Below, one piece after another: positions 53,223 to 61,993 of a DNA stretch of 64,000 nucleotides; position 1 is the stretch's first letter; every line of letters starts with the position of its first letter. Made by a program: the position numbers and the translations under genes. A model generated the notes under the pieces. That model saw nothing but the letters and a program-made list of their open reading frames with translations. It had not been told where the DNA came from and made no database searches. Source of the stretch: Chryseobacterium takakiae (GTDB lineage: Bacteria > Bacteroidota > Bacteroidia > Flavobacteriales > Weeksellaceae); contig NZ_FQVO01000001.1 in the NCBI RefSeq assembly GCF_900129385.1, forward strand, positions 620,001 to 684,000. The letters run 5' to 3'.

Positions 53223-53393
53223 CTAATGAGATCTATTCAAACTCTTATTGTAGTTTATAAAACTTCTTTCAGACAATCTCATCAACTTTTTAAAAGCATT
53301 TTGAAATCCTTCCATCAGATCATTAGCTGTTTTGGAGATACAATAAATTTCCTGTCTTTCTAACTCGTTAAAACGATCTGCGGTTCTAAACGT
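53223..53393 (-). pseudogene. Possible remnant of a helical protein gene
   Basis: In the 450-bp gap ahead of the helicase, the minus strand has 56 codons open to a TAG at 53223-53225, reading RTADRFNELERQEIYCISKT and MEGFQNAFKKLMRLSERSF. The composition is like a real amphipathic helical protein, but there is no start codon before an internal ATG, and stop codons cut the frame upstream. I read it as the 3' end of a lost gene; chance is possible. The rest of the gap (53394-53643) is AT-rich and looks empty. Confidence 0.35.
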
Positions 53394-53643
53394 TTAACAA
53401 CTATCATCAATGAACTTTATTGGAAATAGAAAACACAGAAAAGAAATGAAAGTAAAACTGATTGAGAAATAAAAAATAAATATTAAGATTAGAACTATCG
53501 ATTTTTTTTACATATTGTTTTTCAGTTTGTTATATTTTATTTAATTTAACTTAATTAATTAATTTGTAATTAATATAAAGATTAAAATAGTAATCTTCAT
53601 TTTTTGCAGATGCTTAAAAACAAATAACTACTGATAAACATTG

Positions 53644-56600
53644 ATGACAGAAGCACAAGGCATGAGTCATATTTCATATATCGATACTGAAATTGACCCT
53701 GAAAGTCACAGAATCCTCGATATTGGAGGAATAAAAGATGACGGAAGTATATTTCATAAGACATCCATAGCAGAATTTGTTCAATTTCTTGGAACAACTC
53801 AGTTCATTTGTGGACACAACATCATCAATCACGATATTAAGTATATTGGGAAAGTTGTTGCTGATGCAGGTATCAAACCTGAAAACATCATAGATACTCT
53901 ATACCTTTCTCCTTTATTATTCCCCACAAAACCTTATCATGCTCTTTTAAAAGATGATAAGCTTCAAACAGAAGATCTTAATAATCCTCTCAACGATTCA
54001 ATCAAAGCAAGGGATTTATTTCACGATGAAATAGTAGCCTTTAACCAAACGGATGAAAACCTCAAGCAAATTTTTTATTTGCTCTTAAAGGATAAAAAAG
54101 AATTTAATAGCTTTTTTCGCTTTGTTAATTATACAAATCCAAACATTGACATTGAACAGTTGATTCGGCTAAAATTCAAAGATGAAATTTGTGAAAATAT
54201 TAATTTAACCAGAATCATTGAAGGATATTCTATTGAATTAGCCTACTGTTTATCACTCATTAATTCTTTCATTTCTCATAAAAAAATTCATTCCATCACA
54301 CCGCCCTGGGTATTAAAGAATTATCCGGAAGTAGAAAGATTAATGCTTTTATTACGAAACAAACCTTGTATAAGCGGATGTGTTTATTGTAGTAATGCAT
54401 TAGACATACACAAAGGATTAAAAAAGTTTTTTGGTTTTGATTCTTATCGAATATATGATGGTGAAGCACTACAGCAAAAAGCAGTACAAGCAGCAGTAAA
54501 TAATAAATCATTACTAGCCGTTTTTCCTACCGGAGGTGGTAAATCTATTACGTTTCAAGTTCCTGCTCTTATGAGTGGAGAAAACTTAAAGGGGTTAACT
54601 ATCATTATCTCGCCTTTACAATCTTTAATGAAAGATCAGGTTGATAATCTGGAAAAAAATGGTATTACCGATGCTGTTACTATAAATGGTCTTCTTGATC
54701 CAATTGAAAGAGCCAAATCATTTGAAAGGATTGAAGATGGATCTGCTTCAGTTTTATATATATCGCCCGAATCATTACGTTCAAAAAGCATTGAACGATT
54801 GATATTAGGTAGAAAAATTATCCGGTTTGTTATTGATGAAGCGCACTGCTTTTCTTCCTGGGGTCAGGATTTTAGAGTAGATTATTTATATATCGGTGAT
54901 TTTATCAAATCAATTCAGGATAAAAAAAATTTAGAAGAAGGAATACCAGTATCTTGTTTTACAGCTACAGCAAAACAAAAGGTGATTGAAGATATTCGTG
55001 ATTACTTTAAAGAGAAATTAGATCTCGATCTTGAATTATTTACATCGAAAGCTTCGAGATCAAATCTGCATTATAAAGTCTTTGAAAAAGCGAATGAAGA
55101 TGAAAAATACCAAGCCATAAGAGACTTGGTAGAAAAGAAAAACTGTCCAACAATTATCTATGTATCACGGACAAGAAAAGCATATCTACTTGCTGAGAGA
55201 TTGTCAAAAGATGGTTTTAATGCAAAGCCCTATCATGGTAAAATGGATAAGCAGGAAAAATCTGAAAACCAAGACTCATTTATTAACGGTGACACACAAA
55301 TTATGGTTGCAACATCTGCCTTCGGAATGGGAGTAGATAAAAAAGATGTAGGAATGGTCATCCATTATGAAATCTCAGATTCACTGGAAAACTATGTCCA
55401 GGAAGCAGGGAGAGCAGGGAGAGATGAAAATATCATTGCTGATTGTTTTGTTCTTTTTAATGAAGAAGATCTTGGCAAACATTTTATATTGCAGAATCAA
55501 ACCAAACTTTCTATAAAAGAAATACAACAAGTCTGGAAAGCCATTAAAGATATCACCCGATTTCGATCGACTGTTTCTAATTCTGCTTTAGAAATAGCAA
55601 GAAAAGCAGGTTGGGATGATAACGTAGTACAGATAGAAACAAGGGTAACTACCGCCATTGCGGCACTTGAAGATGCTGGATATTTGAAAAGAGGGCAAAA
55701 CATGCCTAGAGTTTTTGCCAACAGTATTTTAACCAAAAATGCTCAGGAAGCTATTGACAAAATCAATTTATCTACAAGGTTTGAGGAAAAGCAGAAAGAA
55801 AAAAGTATTAGAATTATCAAGAAGCTTTTTTCAAGCAAAAGCCGTAAGCAATCCAATGAAGAAACTGCGGAATCCAGAGTTGATTATATTAGCGATCATT
55901 TGGGTATAGTGAAAGAGGAAGTAATTAATATTTTAACTCTTCTCCGCGAAGAAAAAATTTTAGCAGATACAAAAGACCTAACGGCATTTATCAAAAGAGG
56001 AGAGAATAAAAATCGTTCACTTAATATTGTTGAGTCATTCGGTAAAATTGAAAATTTCTTACTTCCGTTTTTTGATCAGCAGGAAAATGTATTTCACATC
56101 AAAGAACTTAATGAGCAGGCAGAAAATATGGGATGTGAAAATATTAATACCAACCAAATAAAAACGATTATCAATTTCTGGTCAATTAAGAACTGGATCA
56201 AAAGAAAAAATCTAGAATATTCAAAAAATCATGTTGCCATTGTTAGCTTATTTTCTAAAGAAATATTGAAAGACAAACTTGAAAAAAGACATGAATTGGC
56301 ACGTTTTATTGTGGAGTTTCTATATATGAAAAGTAATTTGGAAGCTACGAAAGATGAAGCTGATAAAGATGAAGTACTCGTAGAATTTTCAGTTCATGAA
56401 TTGAAATCCGCTTATGAGAGTAGCCAAAATCTATTTAAAATAGACGTTGATATTGCAGATGTTGAAGACACCTTATTTTATTTGTCCAGAATTGAGGCTA
56501 TAAAAATTGAGGGAGGCTTTTTAGTCGTTTATAACCGATTAACTATCGAACGTACTGAACAGGACAATAAAAAGCGATATACTAAAGATGATTATCAAAG

Positions 56601-58479
56601 GCTCAATCAATTTTATGAAAATAAAATTCAGCAGATACACATTATTGGAGAATATGCCAGGAAAATGATCACAGATTATCAAAATGCTCTACAGTTTGTA
56701 GAAGATTATTTTCAGTTAAATTATACATCCTTTCTCAATAAATATTTTAAAGGCAGCAGACAAAATGAGATTAGACGTAATCTAACACCATCAAAATTCA
56801 ATCAGCTTTTTGGAGAACTTTCTCCAACACAGCTAAAAATCATAAAAGACAAAGAAACACAGCATATTGTTGTAGCAGCCGGGCCAGGCAGTGGAAAAAC
56901 ACGGGTGCTTGTGCATAAACTTGCATCTCTTCTTCTAATGGAAGATATTAAGCAAGAACAGCTGCTTATGATAACTTTTTCTAGGGCAGCTGCTACCGAA
57001 TTTAAAAAACGATTGATAAAGCTTATTGGAAATGCAGCCAATTATGTTGAGATGAAAACATTTCATTCCTATTGTTTTGATTTATTAGGTAAAGTGGGAA
57101 ACCTAGAGAAATCTGATACAATTTTAAAAAAAACAATTGAGAAAATAAAAAATGGTGAAGTTGAAGCCAGCAGAATCACCAAAACCGTACTGGTAATTGA
57201 TGAGGCTCAAGACATGGATGAGGATGAACATAGGCTTATCAATACATTGATGGAACAAAATGAGGAAATGAGGGTTATTGCTGTAGGAGATGATGATCAG
57301 AATATCTATGAATTCAGAGGCGCGAGCTCAAAGTATCTAGAACAGTTTATTTTGTCCAATAATGCTGTTAAATATGAGTTGATAGAAAATTACAGAAGTA
57401 AAAGCAATCTTGTTGTATTTGCCAATGAATTTGTCAAACAGATTTCACACCGATTAAAAACTTCACCAATTTTATCTACGCAAAATGACAATGGAGTAAT
57501 AAAAATTGTAAAATACAAAAGTGAAAATCTGACTACGCCTACTGTTTCAGATATAATCTATACTAATCTTTCAGGCACTACATGTGTATTGACAAAGACA
57601 AATGAAGAGGCTTTGCAGATCACGGGTCTGCTTTTAAAAAATAAAATACCCGCAAGACTAATCCAAACTAATGACGGCTTCAGTTTGTATAACCTTGTAG
57701 AAGTTAGGTTCTTCCTAAGTCGATTAAACTTAGACAATGATACATTTATTATTAGTGATGAGGTATGGGAAACAGCAAAAAAAGAACTGAAGAATAAATT
57801 TCAAAGCAGTGATAAGCTGGAAATTTGCAGCAATATTATCAAAGAATTTGAAGCTACAAACACCAAAAGAAAATACAAATCTGATTTGGAAGTATTTATA
57901 AGAGAATCCAAACTGGAAGATTTTTTTAATGAAAATGGAGAGACCATTTTTGTATCAACTATCCATAAGGCCAAGGGTAAAGAGTTTGATAATGTTTTTT
58001 TACTACTCGAGAACTTTAATCTTTCAACGGATGAAGCTAAACGACAGTTATATGTTGGTATTACCAGAGCGAAACGAAACTTAACAATCCATACAAATTC
58101 TAAATTTCTTGATAATTTTTTTGTAGATAATTTAACGCATATTGAGGACAACAAATCATATTTCCAGCCAAATGAATTAGCTATGCATCTAAGCTATAAG
58201 GATGTCTGGCTGGATTTTTTTATAAACAAACAGCATCTGGTTTCAGAACTTCACTGCGGAGATATATTAACCTTCAACGGAAATGAATGTGTTAATTCTC
58301 GTCACCAGCCTATTTTAAGATTTTCTAAACAATTCCGACAGAGAATAGAGCAGATGAAAACAAAAAAATATGAATTAAAAAGCTTAAAAGTGAACTTCAT
58401 AGTATATTGGTTAAAAGAAGATACTTTACAAGAAATTAAAATTATTTTACCTGAAGTTTATTTCGAAAAAGCCCTTTAG
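53644..58479 (+). CDS. Exonuclease-RecQ-UvrD fusion helicase
   Basis: The 1611-residue protein joins three nucleic-acid engines. Residues about 1-200 look like a DEDD 3'-5' exonuclease (SYIDTEIDPE, CGHNIINHDIKYIG, DTLYLSPLLF, SIKARDLFHDE). A CxxxCxxC segment (CISGCVYC) precedes a RecQ-type SF2 helicase: motif I FPTGGGKSITFQVPAL at about 296, DEAH in VIDEAHCFSSWGQDFR at about 399, SCFTATAK, and VQEAGRAGRDE. From about 1060 a UvrD/Rep SF1 helicase follows: VVAAGPGSGKTRVL, VLVIDEAQDMDEDEH, VGDDDQNIYEFRGA, STIHKAKGKEFDNV and YVGITRAKRNL. All helicase motifs look intact. ATG 53644 is used over the TTG one codon earlier. It is probably a repair or defence helicase; large fusions of this sort vary between strains. 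Confidence 0.88.
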   Translation: MTEAQGMSHISYIDTEIDPESHRILDIGGIKDDGSIFHKTSIAEFVQFLGTTQFICGHNIINHDIKYIGKVVADAGIKPENIIDTLYLSPLLFPTKPYHALLKDDKLQTEDLNNPLNDSIKARDLFHDEIVAFNQTDENLKQIFYLLLKDKKEFNSFFRFVNYTNPNIDIEQLIRLKFKDEICENINLTRIIEGYSIELAYCLSLINSFISHKKIHSITPPWVLKNYPEVERLMLLLRNKPCISGCVYCSNALDIHKGLKKFFGFDSYRIYDGEALQQKAVQAAVNNKSLLAVFPTGGGKSITFQVPALMSGENLKGLTIIISPLQSLMKDQVDNLEKNGITDAVTINGLLDPIERAKSFERIEDGSASVLYISPESLRSKSIERLILGRKIIRFVIDEAHCFSSWGQDFRVDYLYIGDFIKSIQDKKNLEEGIPVSCFTATAKQKVIEDIRDYFKEKLDLDLELFTSKASRSNLHYKVFEKANEDEKYQAIRDLVEKKNCPTIIYVSRTRKAYLLAERLSKDGFNAKPYHGKMDKQEKSENQDSFINGDTQIMVATSAFGMGVDKKDVGMVIHYEISDSLENYVQEAGRAGRDENIIADCFVLFNEEDLGKHFILQNQTKLSIKEIQQVWKAIKDITRFRSTVSNSALEIARKAGWDDNVVQIETRVTTAIAALEDAGYLKRGQNMPRVFANSILTKNAQEAIDKINLSTRFEEKQKEKSIRIIKKLFSSKSRKQSNEETAESRVDYISDHLGIVKEEVINILTLLREEKILADTKDLTAFIKRGENKNRSLNIVESFGKIENFLLPFFDQQENVFHIKELNEQAENMGCENINTNQIKTIINFWSIKNWIKRKNLEYSKNHVAIVSLFSKEILKDKLEKRHELARFIVEFLYMKSNLEATKDEADKDEVLVEFSVHELKSAYESSQNLFKIDVDIADVEDTLFYLSRIEAIKIEGGFLVVYNRLTIERTEQDNKKRYTKDDYQRLNQFYENKIQQIHIIGEYARKMITDYQNALQFVEDYFQLNYTSFLNKYFKGSRQNEIRRNLTPSKFNQLFGELSPTQLKIIKDKETQHIVVAAGPGSGKTRVLVHKLASLLLMEDIKQEQLLMITFSRAAATEFKKRLIKLIGNAANYVEMKTFHSYCFDLLGKVGNLEKSDTILKKTIEKIKNGEVEASRITKTVLVIDEAQDMDEDEHRLINTLMEQNEEMRVIAVGDDDQNIYEFRGASSKYLEQFILSNNAVKYELIENYRSKSNLVVFANEFVKQISHRLKTSPILSTQNDNGVIKIVKYKSENLTTPTVSDIIYTNLSGTTCVLTKTNEEALQITGLLLKNKIPARLIQTNDGFSLYNLVEVRFFLSRLNLDNDTFIISDEVWETAKKELKNKFQSSDKLEICSNIIKEFEATNTKRKYKSDLEVFIRESKLEDFFNENGETIFVSTIHKAKGKEFDNVFLLLENFNLSTDEAKRQLYVGITRAKRNLTIHTNSKFLDNFFVDNLTHIEDNKSYFQPNELAMHLSYKDVWLDFFINKQHLVSELHCGDILTFNGNECVNSRHQPILRFSKQFRQRIEQMKTKKYELKSLKVNFIVYWLKEDTLQEIKIILPEVYFEKAL

Positions 58480-58505
58480 ATTCAGAGAAGAAACTAAAAT
58501 CAGAG

Positions 58506-58596
58506 CTGCTCAATTTTTGAGCAGGCTTAAACAGACCTGTACACATTTTTTTTTACAAGATGTACAATCGTTAGAAAGCCTATTGGTCGGGCTTTC
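58506..58596 (+). terminator. Two hairpins after the helicase gene
   Basis: CTGCTCA-ATTTT-TGAGCAG at 58506-58524, 27 nt after the stop, and GAAAGCC-N9-GGCTTTC at 58574-58596 followed by CTTGATTTTT. The second is the better terminator. Confidence 0.6.
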
Positions 58597-58607
58597 CTTG
58601 ATTTTTA

Positions 58608-58680
58608 GTGACCCATTTTATGATTTTTTGAATGGGACACGAAATAGGACATATAAATCGTGACCTATTTTGATTTTTTT
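58608..58680. repeat. Imperfect direct repeat between the helicase and tRNA-Ser
   Basis: GTGACCCATTTTATGATTTTT (58608-58628) and GTGACCTATTTTGATTTTTT (58660-58679) flank a segment with GGGACACGAAATAGGACA. CCCATT/AATGGG also forms a short inverted repeat. The position beside a tRNA raises an attachment-site remnant, but no integrase is present. Confidence 0.35.
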
Positions 58681-58699
58681 TGATACTGCGCTAAAACAA

Positions 58700-58733
58700 A
58701 AAACGCTGTAAACATTAATGTTTACAGCGTTTT
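58700..58733 (-). terminator. 34-bp perfect palindrome, terminator of tRNA-Ser
   Basis: Arms of 17 bases, CAGCGTTTT being the outer part of one, with no unpaired loop in the DNA. On the minus strand it is followed by six T residues. It lies 21 bp past the tRNA 3' end. Confidence 0.85.
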
Positions 58734-58754
58734 AGCTTATTTTGGCTTCTAACC

Positions 58755-58842
58755 TGGCGGAGAGTGAGGGATTCGAACCCCCGGACCTGTTACAGTCAAC
58801 AGTTTTCAAGACTGCCGCAATCGACCACTCTGCCAACTCTCC
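58755..58842 (-). tRNA. tRNA-Ser (anticodon UGA)
   Basis: The minus strand reads GGAGAGT, a D arm, the anticodon loop CTTGAAA with anticodon TGA, a long variable arm (class II, as expected for Ser), the T arm GGTTCGAATCC and ACTCTCC-G-CCA. The acceptor stem pairs perfectly and the 3' CCA is encoded. Length is 88 nt with CCA. It is the only tRNA in the window and borders the helicase island on the left. Confidence 0.97.
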
Positions 58843-59066
58843 CTGAACTCCGATTGTATCGTCGTTTTCAGTGGTGCAAATATAGAATGTTTTTGTGTAC
58901 TGCCAAAATATTTCAGAAAGAAATTTTAACAAAAATTAATAATCTGCTAGAAATCAGATAAATTATTTTTAAATTCAAACGATTGGAATAATGCGATACG
59001 CTTTCGGTACATAGAAATAAAAAAACGCACTTCAAGAAATGCGTTTAGATTTATTAAAAATTGAAA

Positions 59067-60008
59067 TTAATGTAATTCTGCAAGATATTTTTCTGCATCC
59101 ATAGCTGCCATACATCCGCTTCCGGCTGCTGTAATTGCCTGTCTGTAGATATGATCCTGAACATCACCTGCTGCAAAAACTCCCGGCAGATTGGTTCTTG
59201 CCGAGCCTTTTTCAGTAAGAATATATCCGTTTTCATCCAGGTCAACCTGTCCTACGAAGATATCCGTATTCGGTTTATGCCCGATTGCGATAAAAATACC
59301 CTCTACGTCAATAGTAGAAGTTTCCTGAGTCTGGTTATTGATAACCACTGCCCTTTCCACCAGGTTATTTTCACCTTCAATAGCGATTAATTCATGATGA
59401 AATTTCACTTCAATATTGGGTGTGTTGTGTACTCTGTGAATCATTGCTTTGGATGCTCTGAAAACATCTTTTCTCACAAGCATGGTCACTTTTTTACAAA
59501 GTTTGGCCAGATAAGTAGCTTCTTCTGCGGCGGTATCTCCTGCTCCTACCACCACTACATCTTTTCCTTTATAAAAAAATCCGTCACAGGTTGCACATGC
59601 TGAAACACCTCCACCGGCATATTTTTTTTCATCTTCCAGTCCGAGATATTTTGCTGTTGCTCCGGTTGAAATAATTACAGTTTTGGCAAAAATTTCTTTA
59701 TTGCCAGCATATAATTTATGAACTCCGCCAACTTCTTTGGAAAACTCAACCTTGGTGATCATTTCATAATGCACTTTTGTGTCGAATCTTTCTGCCTGTT
59801 TTTGCAAATCCATCATCATTTCAGGACCTGTAATTCCCGCCGGATACCCCGGAAAGTTATCAACCTCCGTAGTTGTGGTTAATTGTCCGCCCGGTTCCAG
59901 ACCTGTGTACAATTCTGGTTTCAAATCTGCTCTTGCGGCATAAATTGCCGCTGTAAAGCCTGAAGGTCCGGATCCAACGATCACACAATCTAAAATGTTT
60001 TGCTCCAT
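59067..60008 (-). CDS. trxB: Thioredoxin-disulfide reductase
   Basis: This FAD/NADPH enzyme keeps thioredoxin reduced. The 313-residue protein shows the FAD motif IVGSGPSGFTAAIYAARA, GGQLTTTTEVDNFPG, the redox-active CATCDG, the NADPH motif VVVVGAGDTAAEEATYLA and the C-terminal FAVGD-like GVFAAGDVQDHIYRQAITAAG. All are in normal order and length (about 310-320). A single gene with a 189-bp gap to holA. Confidence 0.97.
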   Translation of the reverse strand: MEQNILDCVIVGSGPSGFTAAIYAARADLKPELYTGLEPGGQLTTTTEVDNFPGYPAGITGPEMMMDLQKQAERFDTKVHYEMITKVEFSKEVGGVHKLYAGNKEIFAKTVIISTGATAKYLGLEDEKKYAGGGVSACATCDGFFYKGKDVVVVGAGDTAAEEATYLAKLCKKVTMLVRKDVFRASKAMIHRVHNTPNIEVKFHHELIAIEGENNLVERAVVINNQTQETSTIDVEGIFIAIGHKPNTDIFVGQVDLDENGYILTEKGSARTNLPGVFAAGDVQDHIYRQAITAAGSGCMAAMDAEKYLAELH

Positions 60009-60197
60009 AATTTGCTTTTCAAAAGATTTTAAAATTTACGTCCGCTAAGTTCGTAATTTTTAATATTTATTTAAAGTTATTTTAATGATACTTGTCAATA
60101 TCTAATATGTTGAATTTCGATATTAGTTATTCGATATTGGTTGTCAGTTGATGGTAAAATTAGGTCAATCAACCAACAACAACTAACAATCGACCAG

Positions 60198-61235
60198 TCA
60201 CAATTTCATCTTAATCTTATCAACATTAATGATCTTGTAAACCAGCTCTTTAATGAGTTCTGCCTCACTCATATTGACCGCTCCAAGACCTTTTCCTTTC
60301 ATATCGAATTCCCTTAAAATAGAGATGACGCGGGTTGCATGTTTTAAAGGATATAATCTTGCCGATTCGGCATAATCTTTAATAAAATAAGGATTCACAC
60401 CCATCTGTGCAGCGATTGTCTGCGGCGGCTGTCCGGCCATTGTATTGTAGATAATGACATTCGAAAAATAATTGTACAAGCTTGCCAACATTATTACGAA
60501 AGGATTGTTTTTAGGATTTTTTCCCATGAAATGAGCAATTTTAAATGCTGCATTGGCATTTTTGGTTCCTAAGGCCTTCTGCAGTTCAAAAACATTATAT
60601 TCTTTACTGATCCCGATATGGTCTTCCACAATTTTACCATCAAGAATTTCACCAGGCTTAAGGATAATCTTCAATTTATTCAGCTCATTGGCGATTCTGG
60701 AGAGGTCATTACCCAGATATTCGGCTAGAAGATGAGAGATATTGGGGGCGGTTTTGATGTTCAGCCTGATGCACTCGTCGGAGATCCATTTCGGAAGGTT
60801 GTTTTCCTTTACCGATTCGCTCAAGATTAATGCATTGGCTTTGTCAAGGGCTTTGGTCGCTTTTTTACGGCTGTCCAGTTTTTTATGTTTATGCGCAAAA
60901 ACTAATACTGTGGAAGGAACCGGATTGGCAACATAAGCTTCCAGTATTCTGTTTTCTTCTTCATTGAATTTTAAGTCCTGTGCTTCTTTTACTATGATTA
61001 CCTGCTTATCACCCATCATAGGGAACTGCCTGGCAAGGGAAAGAATTTCCTGGTAAGAGGTATCTTTTCCGTAGACAACGGTCTGGTTGAATGCTTTTTC
61101 ATCTTCCTCCAGAAAGTCGTGCTCAAATGCTTTTACGGCAAGATCTATAAAGTACGGCTCATCTCCATGGAAAAAATAAATCGGCAGAACTTCTTTATTT
61201 TTAATATTTTTGAGGATTAAATCTAATTCTTTCAT
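60198..61235 (-). CDS. holA: DNA polymerase III subunit delta
   Basis: This clamp-loader subunit opens the sliding clamp. The 345-residue protein begins MKELDLILKNIKNKEVLPIYFFHGDEPYFIDL, split here across the N-terminal domain, and has IYFFHGDEPYFID, the P-loop-like site, TVLVFAHKHKKLDSRKK and LAEYLGNDLSRIANELNKL, typical of Bacteroidota HolA. The start is only 7 bp from the start of the divergent HsdR-N gene. Confidence 0.93.
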   Translation of the reverse strand: MKELDLILKNIKNKEVLPIYFFHGDEPYFIDLAVKAFEHDFLEEDEKAFNQTVVYGKDTSYQEILSLARQFPMMGDKQVIIVKEAQDLKFNEEENRILEAYVANPVPSTVLVFAHKHKKLDSRKKATKALDKANALILSESVKENNLPKWISDECIRLNIKTAPNISHLLAEYLGNDLSRIANELNKLKIILKPGEILDGKIVEDHIGISKEYNVFELQKALGTKNANAAFKIAHFMGKNPKNNPFVIMLASLYNYFSNVIIYNTMAGQPPQTIAAQMGVNPYFIKDYAESARLYPLKHATRVISILREFDMKGKGLGAVNMSEAELIKELVYKIINVDKIKMKL

Positions 61236-61242
61236 CTTATAA

Positions 61243-61674
61243 ATGGAACTTCCAAAACTGAATTTTCAGGAAACTTTTGATTTTAAATTCAAGAAAGACA
61301 AAGATAAGTTTTTTATTTATGATCTGGTTCGTAAAACTTACCTTTTGCTTACTCCTGAAGAATGGGTGCGCCAACACTGGATCCATTATTATCTCTCGGT
61401 AAAGTCTTACTCTGTTTCTGCTTTGATCACTGAGAAAAAAATTGTATTAAACGGTTTAACGAAAAGGGTCGACTTACTGGTTACTGAAAAAACACAGCCT
61501 AAAATCCTGGTGGAATGCAAGGCTCCGCATATAAAATTAACGGAGAAAACTTTTGAGCAGACAGCGAGATACAATTCGATTATCGGGGCAAAAGAAATTG
61601 TTTTAACAAACGGCCTGCAGCATATTCATGCATTTTTTGAGAATGGCGAGTATCAGTTTTACAAGCCGGATTGA
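61243..61674 (+). CDS. HsdR N-terminal-like (PD-(D/E)XK fold) small protein
   Basis: The 143-residue protein carries only a type I restriction enzyme R-subunit N-terminal-like nuclease fold: VRKTYLLLTPEEWVRQHWIHY, then KRVDLLVTEKTQPKILVECKAPH with the Asp and Glu-x-Lys of the PD-(D/E)XK site. Such stand-alone proteins next to holA are widespread in Flavobacteriia, so this is not a restriction system. The start is supported by the family's usual LPKLNF opening. The divergent gap of 7 bp means its promoter lies inside holA. Confidence 0.85.
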   Translation: MELPKLNFQETFDFKFKKDKDKFFIYDLVRKTYLLLTPEEWVRQHWIHYYLSVKSYSVSALITEKKIVLNGLTKRVDLLVTEKTQPKILVECKAPHIKLTEKTFEQTARYNSIIGAKEIVLTNGLQHIHAFFENGEYQFYKPD

Positions 61675-61818
61675 GGTCTTAGGTTAAGGCTAAGATTGAA
61701 TTTAAGAGTATTTTTAAGTATTTTTAGTAATTTAGATGGATGTCTGTGATGGTATGGAGTGGAAACAGAAGTATGATGTAGGCTTTCCTAGCCCGGATTG
61801 AGCGGCATGTCTGAGCTC

Positions 61819-61871
61819 TTTTCCTGATTTGGGTTGCGGCGGCTTCGCCGCCGCAACCCAAATCAGGAAAA
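61819..61871. repeat. Perfect 25-bp inverted repeat with 3-nt loop (TTC), probable dispersed element
   Basis: Arms run from 61819-61843 to 61847-61871: TTTTCCTGATTTGGGTTGCG followed by GCGGC, and the exact complement. The GC-rich core GCGGCGGC-TTC-GCCGCCGC stands out in AT-rich DNA. It lies within a larger element that I recall as common in intergenic DNA of this group (left AGCCCGGATTGAGCGGCAT near 61791-61809, right GCGAGTAGCGAAAGCCGGAA near 61873-61892). No gene is there; the 319-bp gap holds this element and the promoter of the hydrolase gene. Confidence 0.85.
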
Positions 61872-61993
61872 AGCGAGTAGCGAAAGCCGGAAAAGCTCCT
61901 AAAAATCATGTAAGCAATTCGCCGGAACCAAAAAACTTTAAAAATTATCACTTTTTGAAGTTGTTAAATTATAAACAAATTAAATTACAAAAT

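Noticed and set aside
61243..61674. Type I restriction system
   Set aside because: Only the small HsdR-N-like fold is present, with no helicase, methylase or specificity gene.
61829..61993. N-terminal extension of the dienelactone hydrolase
   Set aside because: It is encoded by the palindromic element, and the signal peptide starts at 61994.
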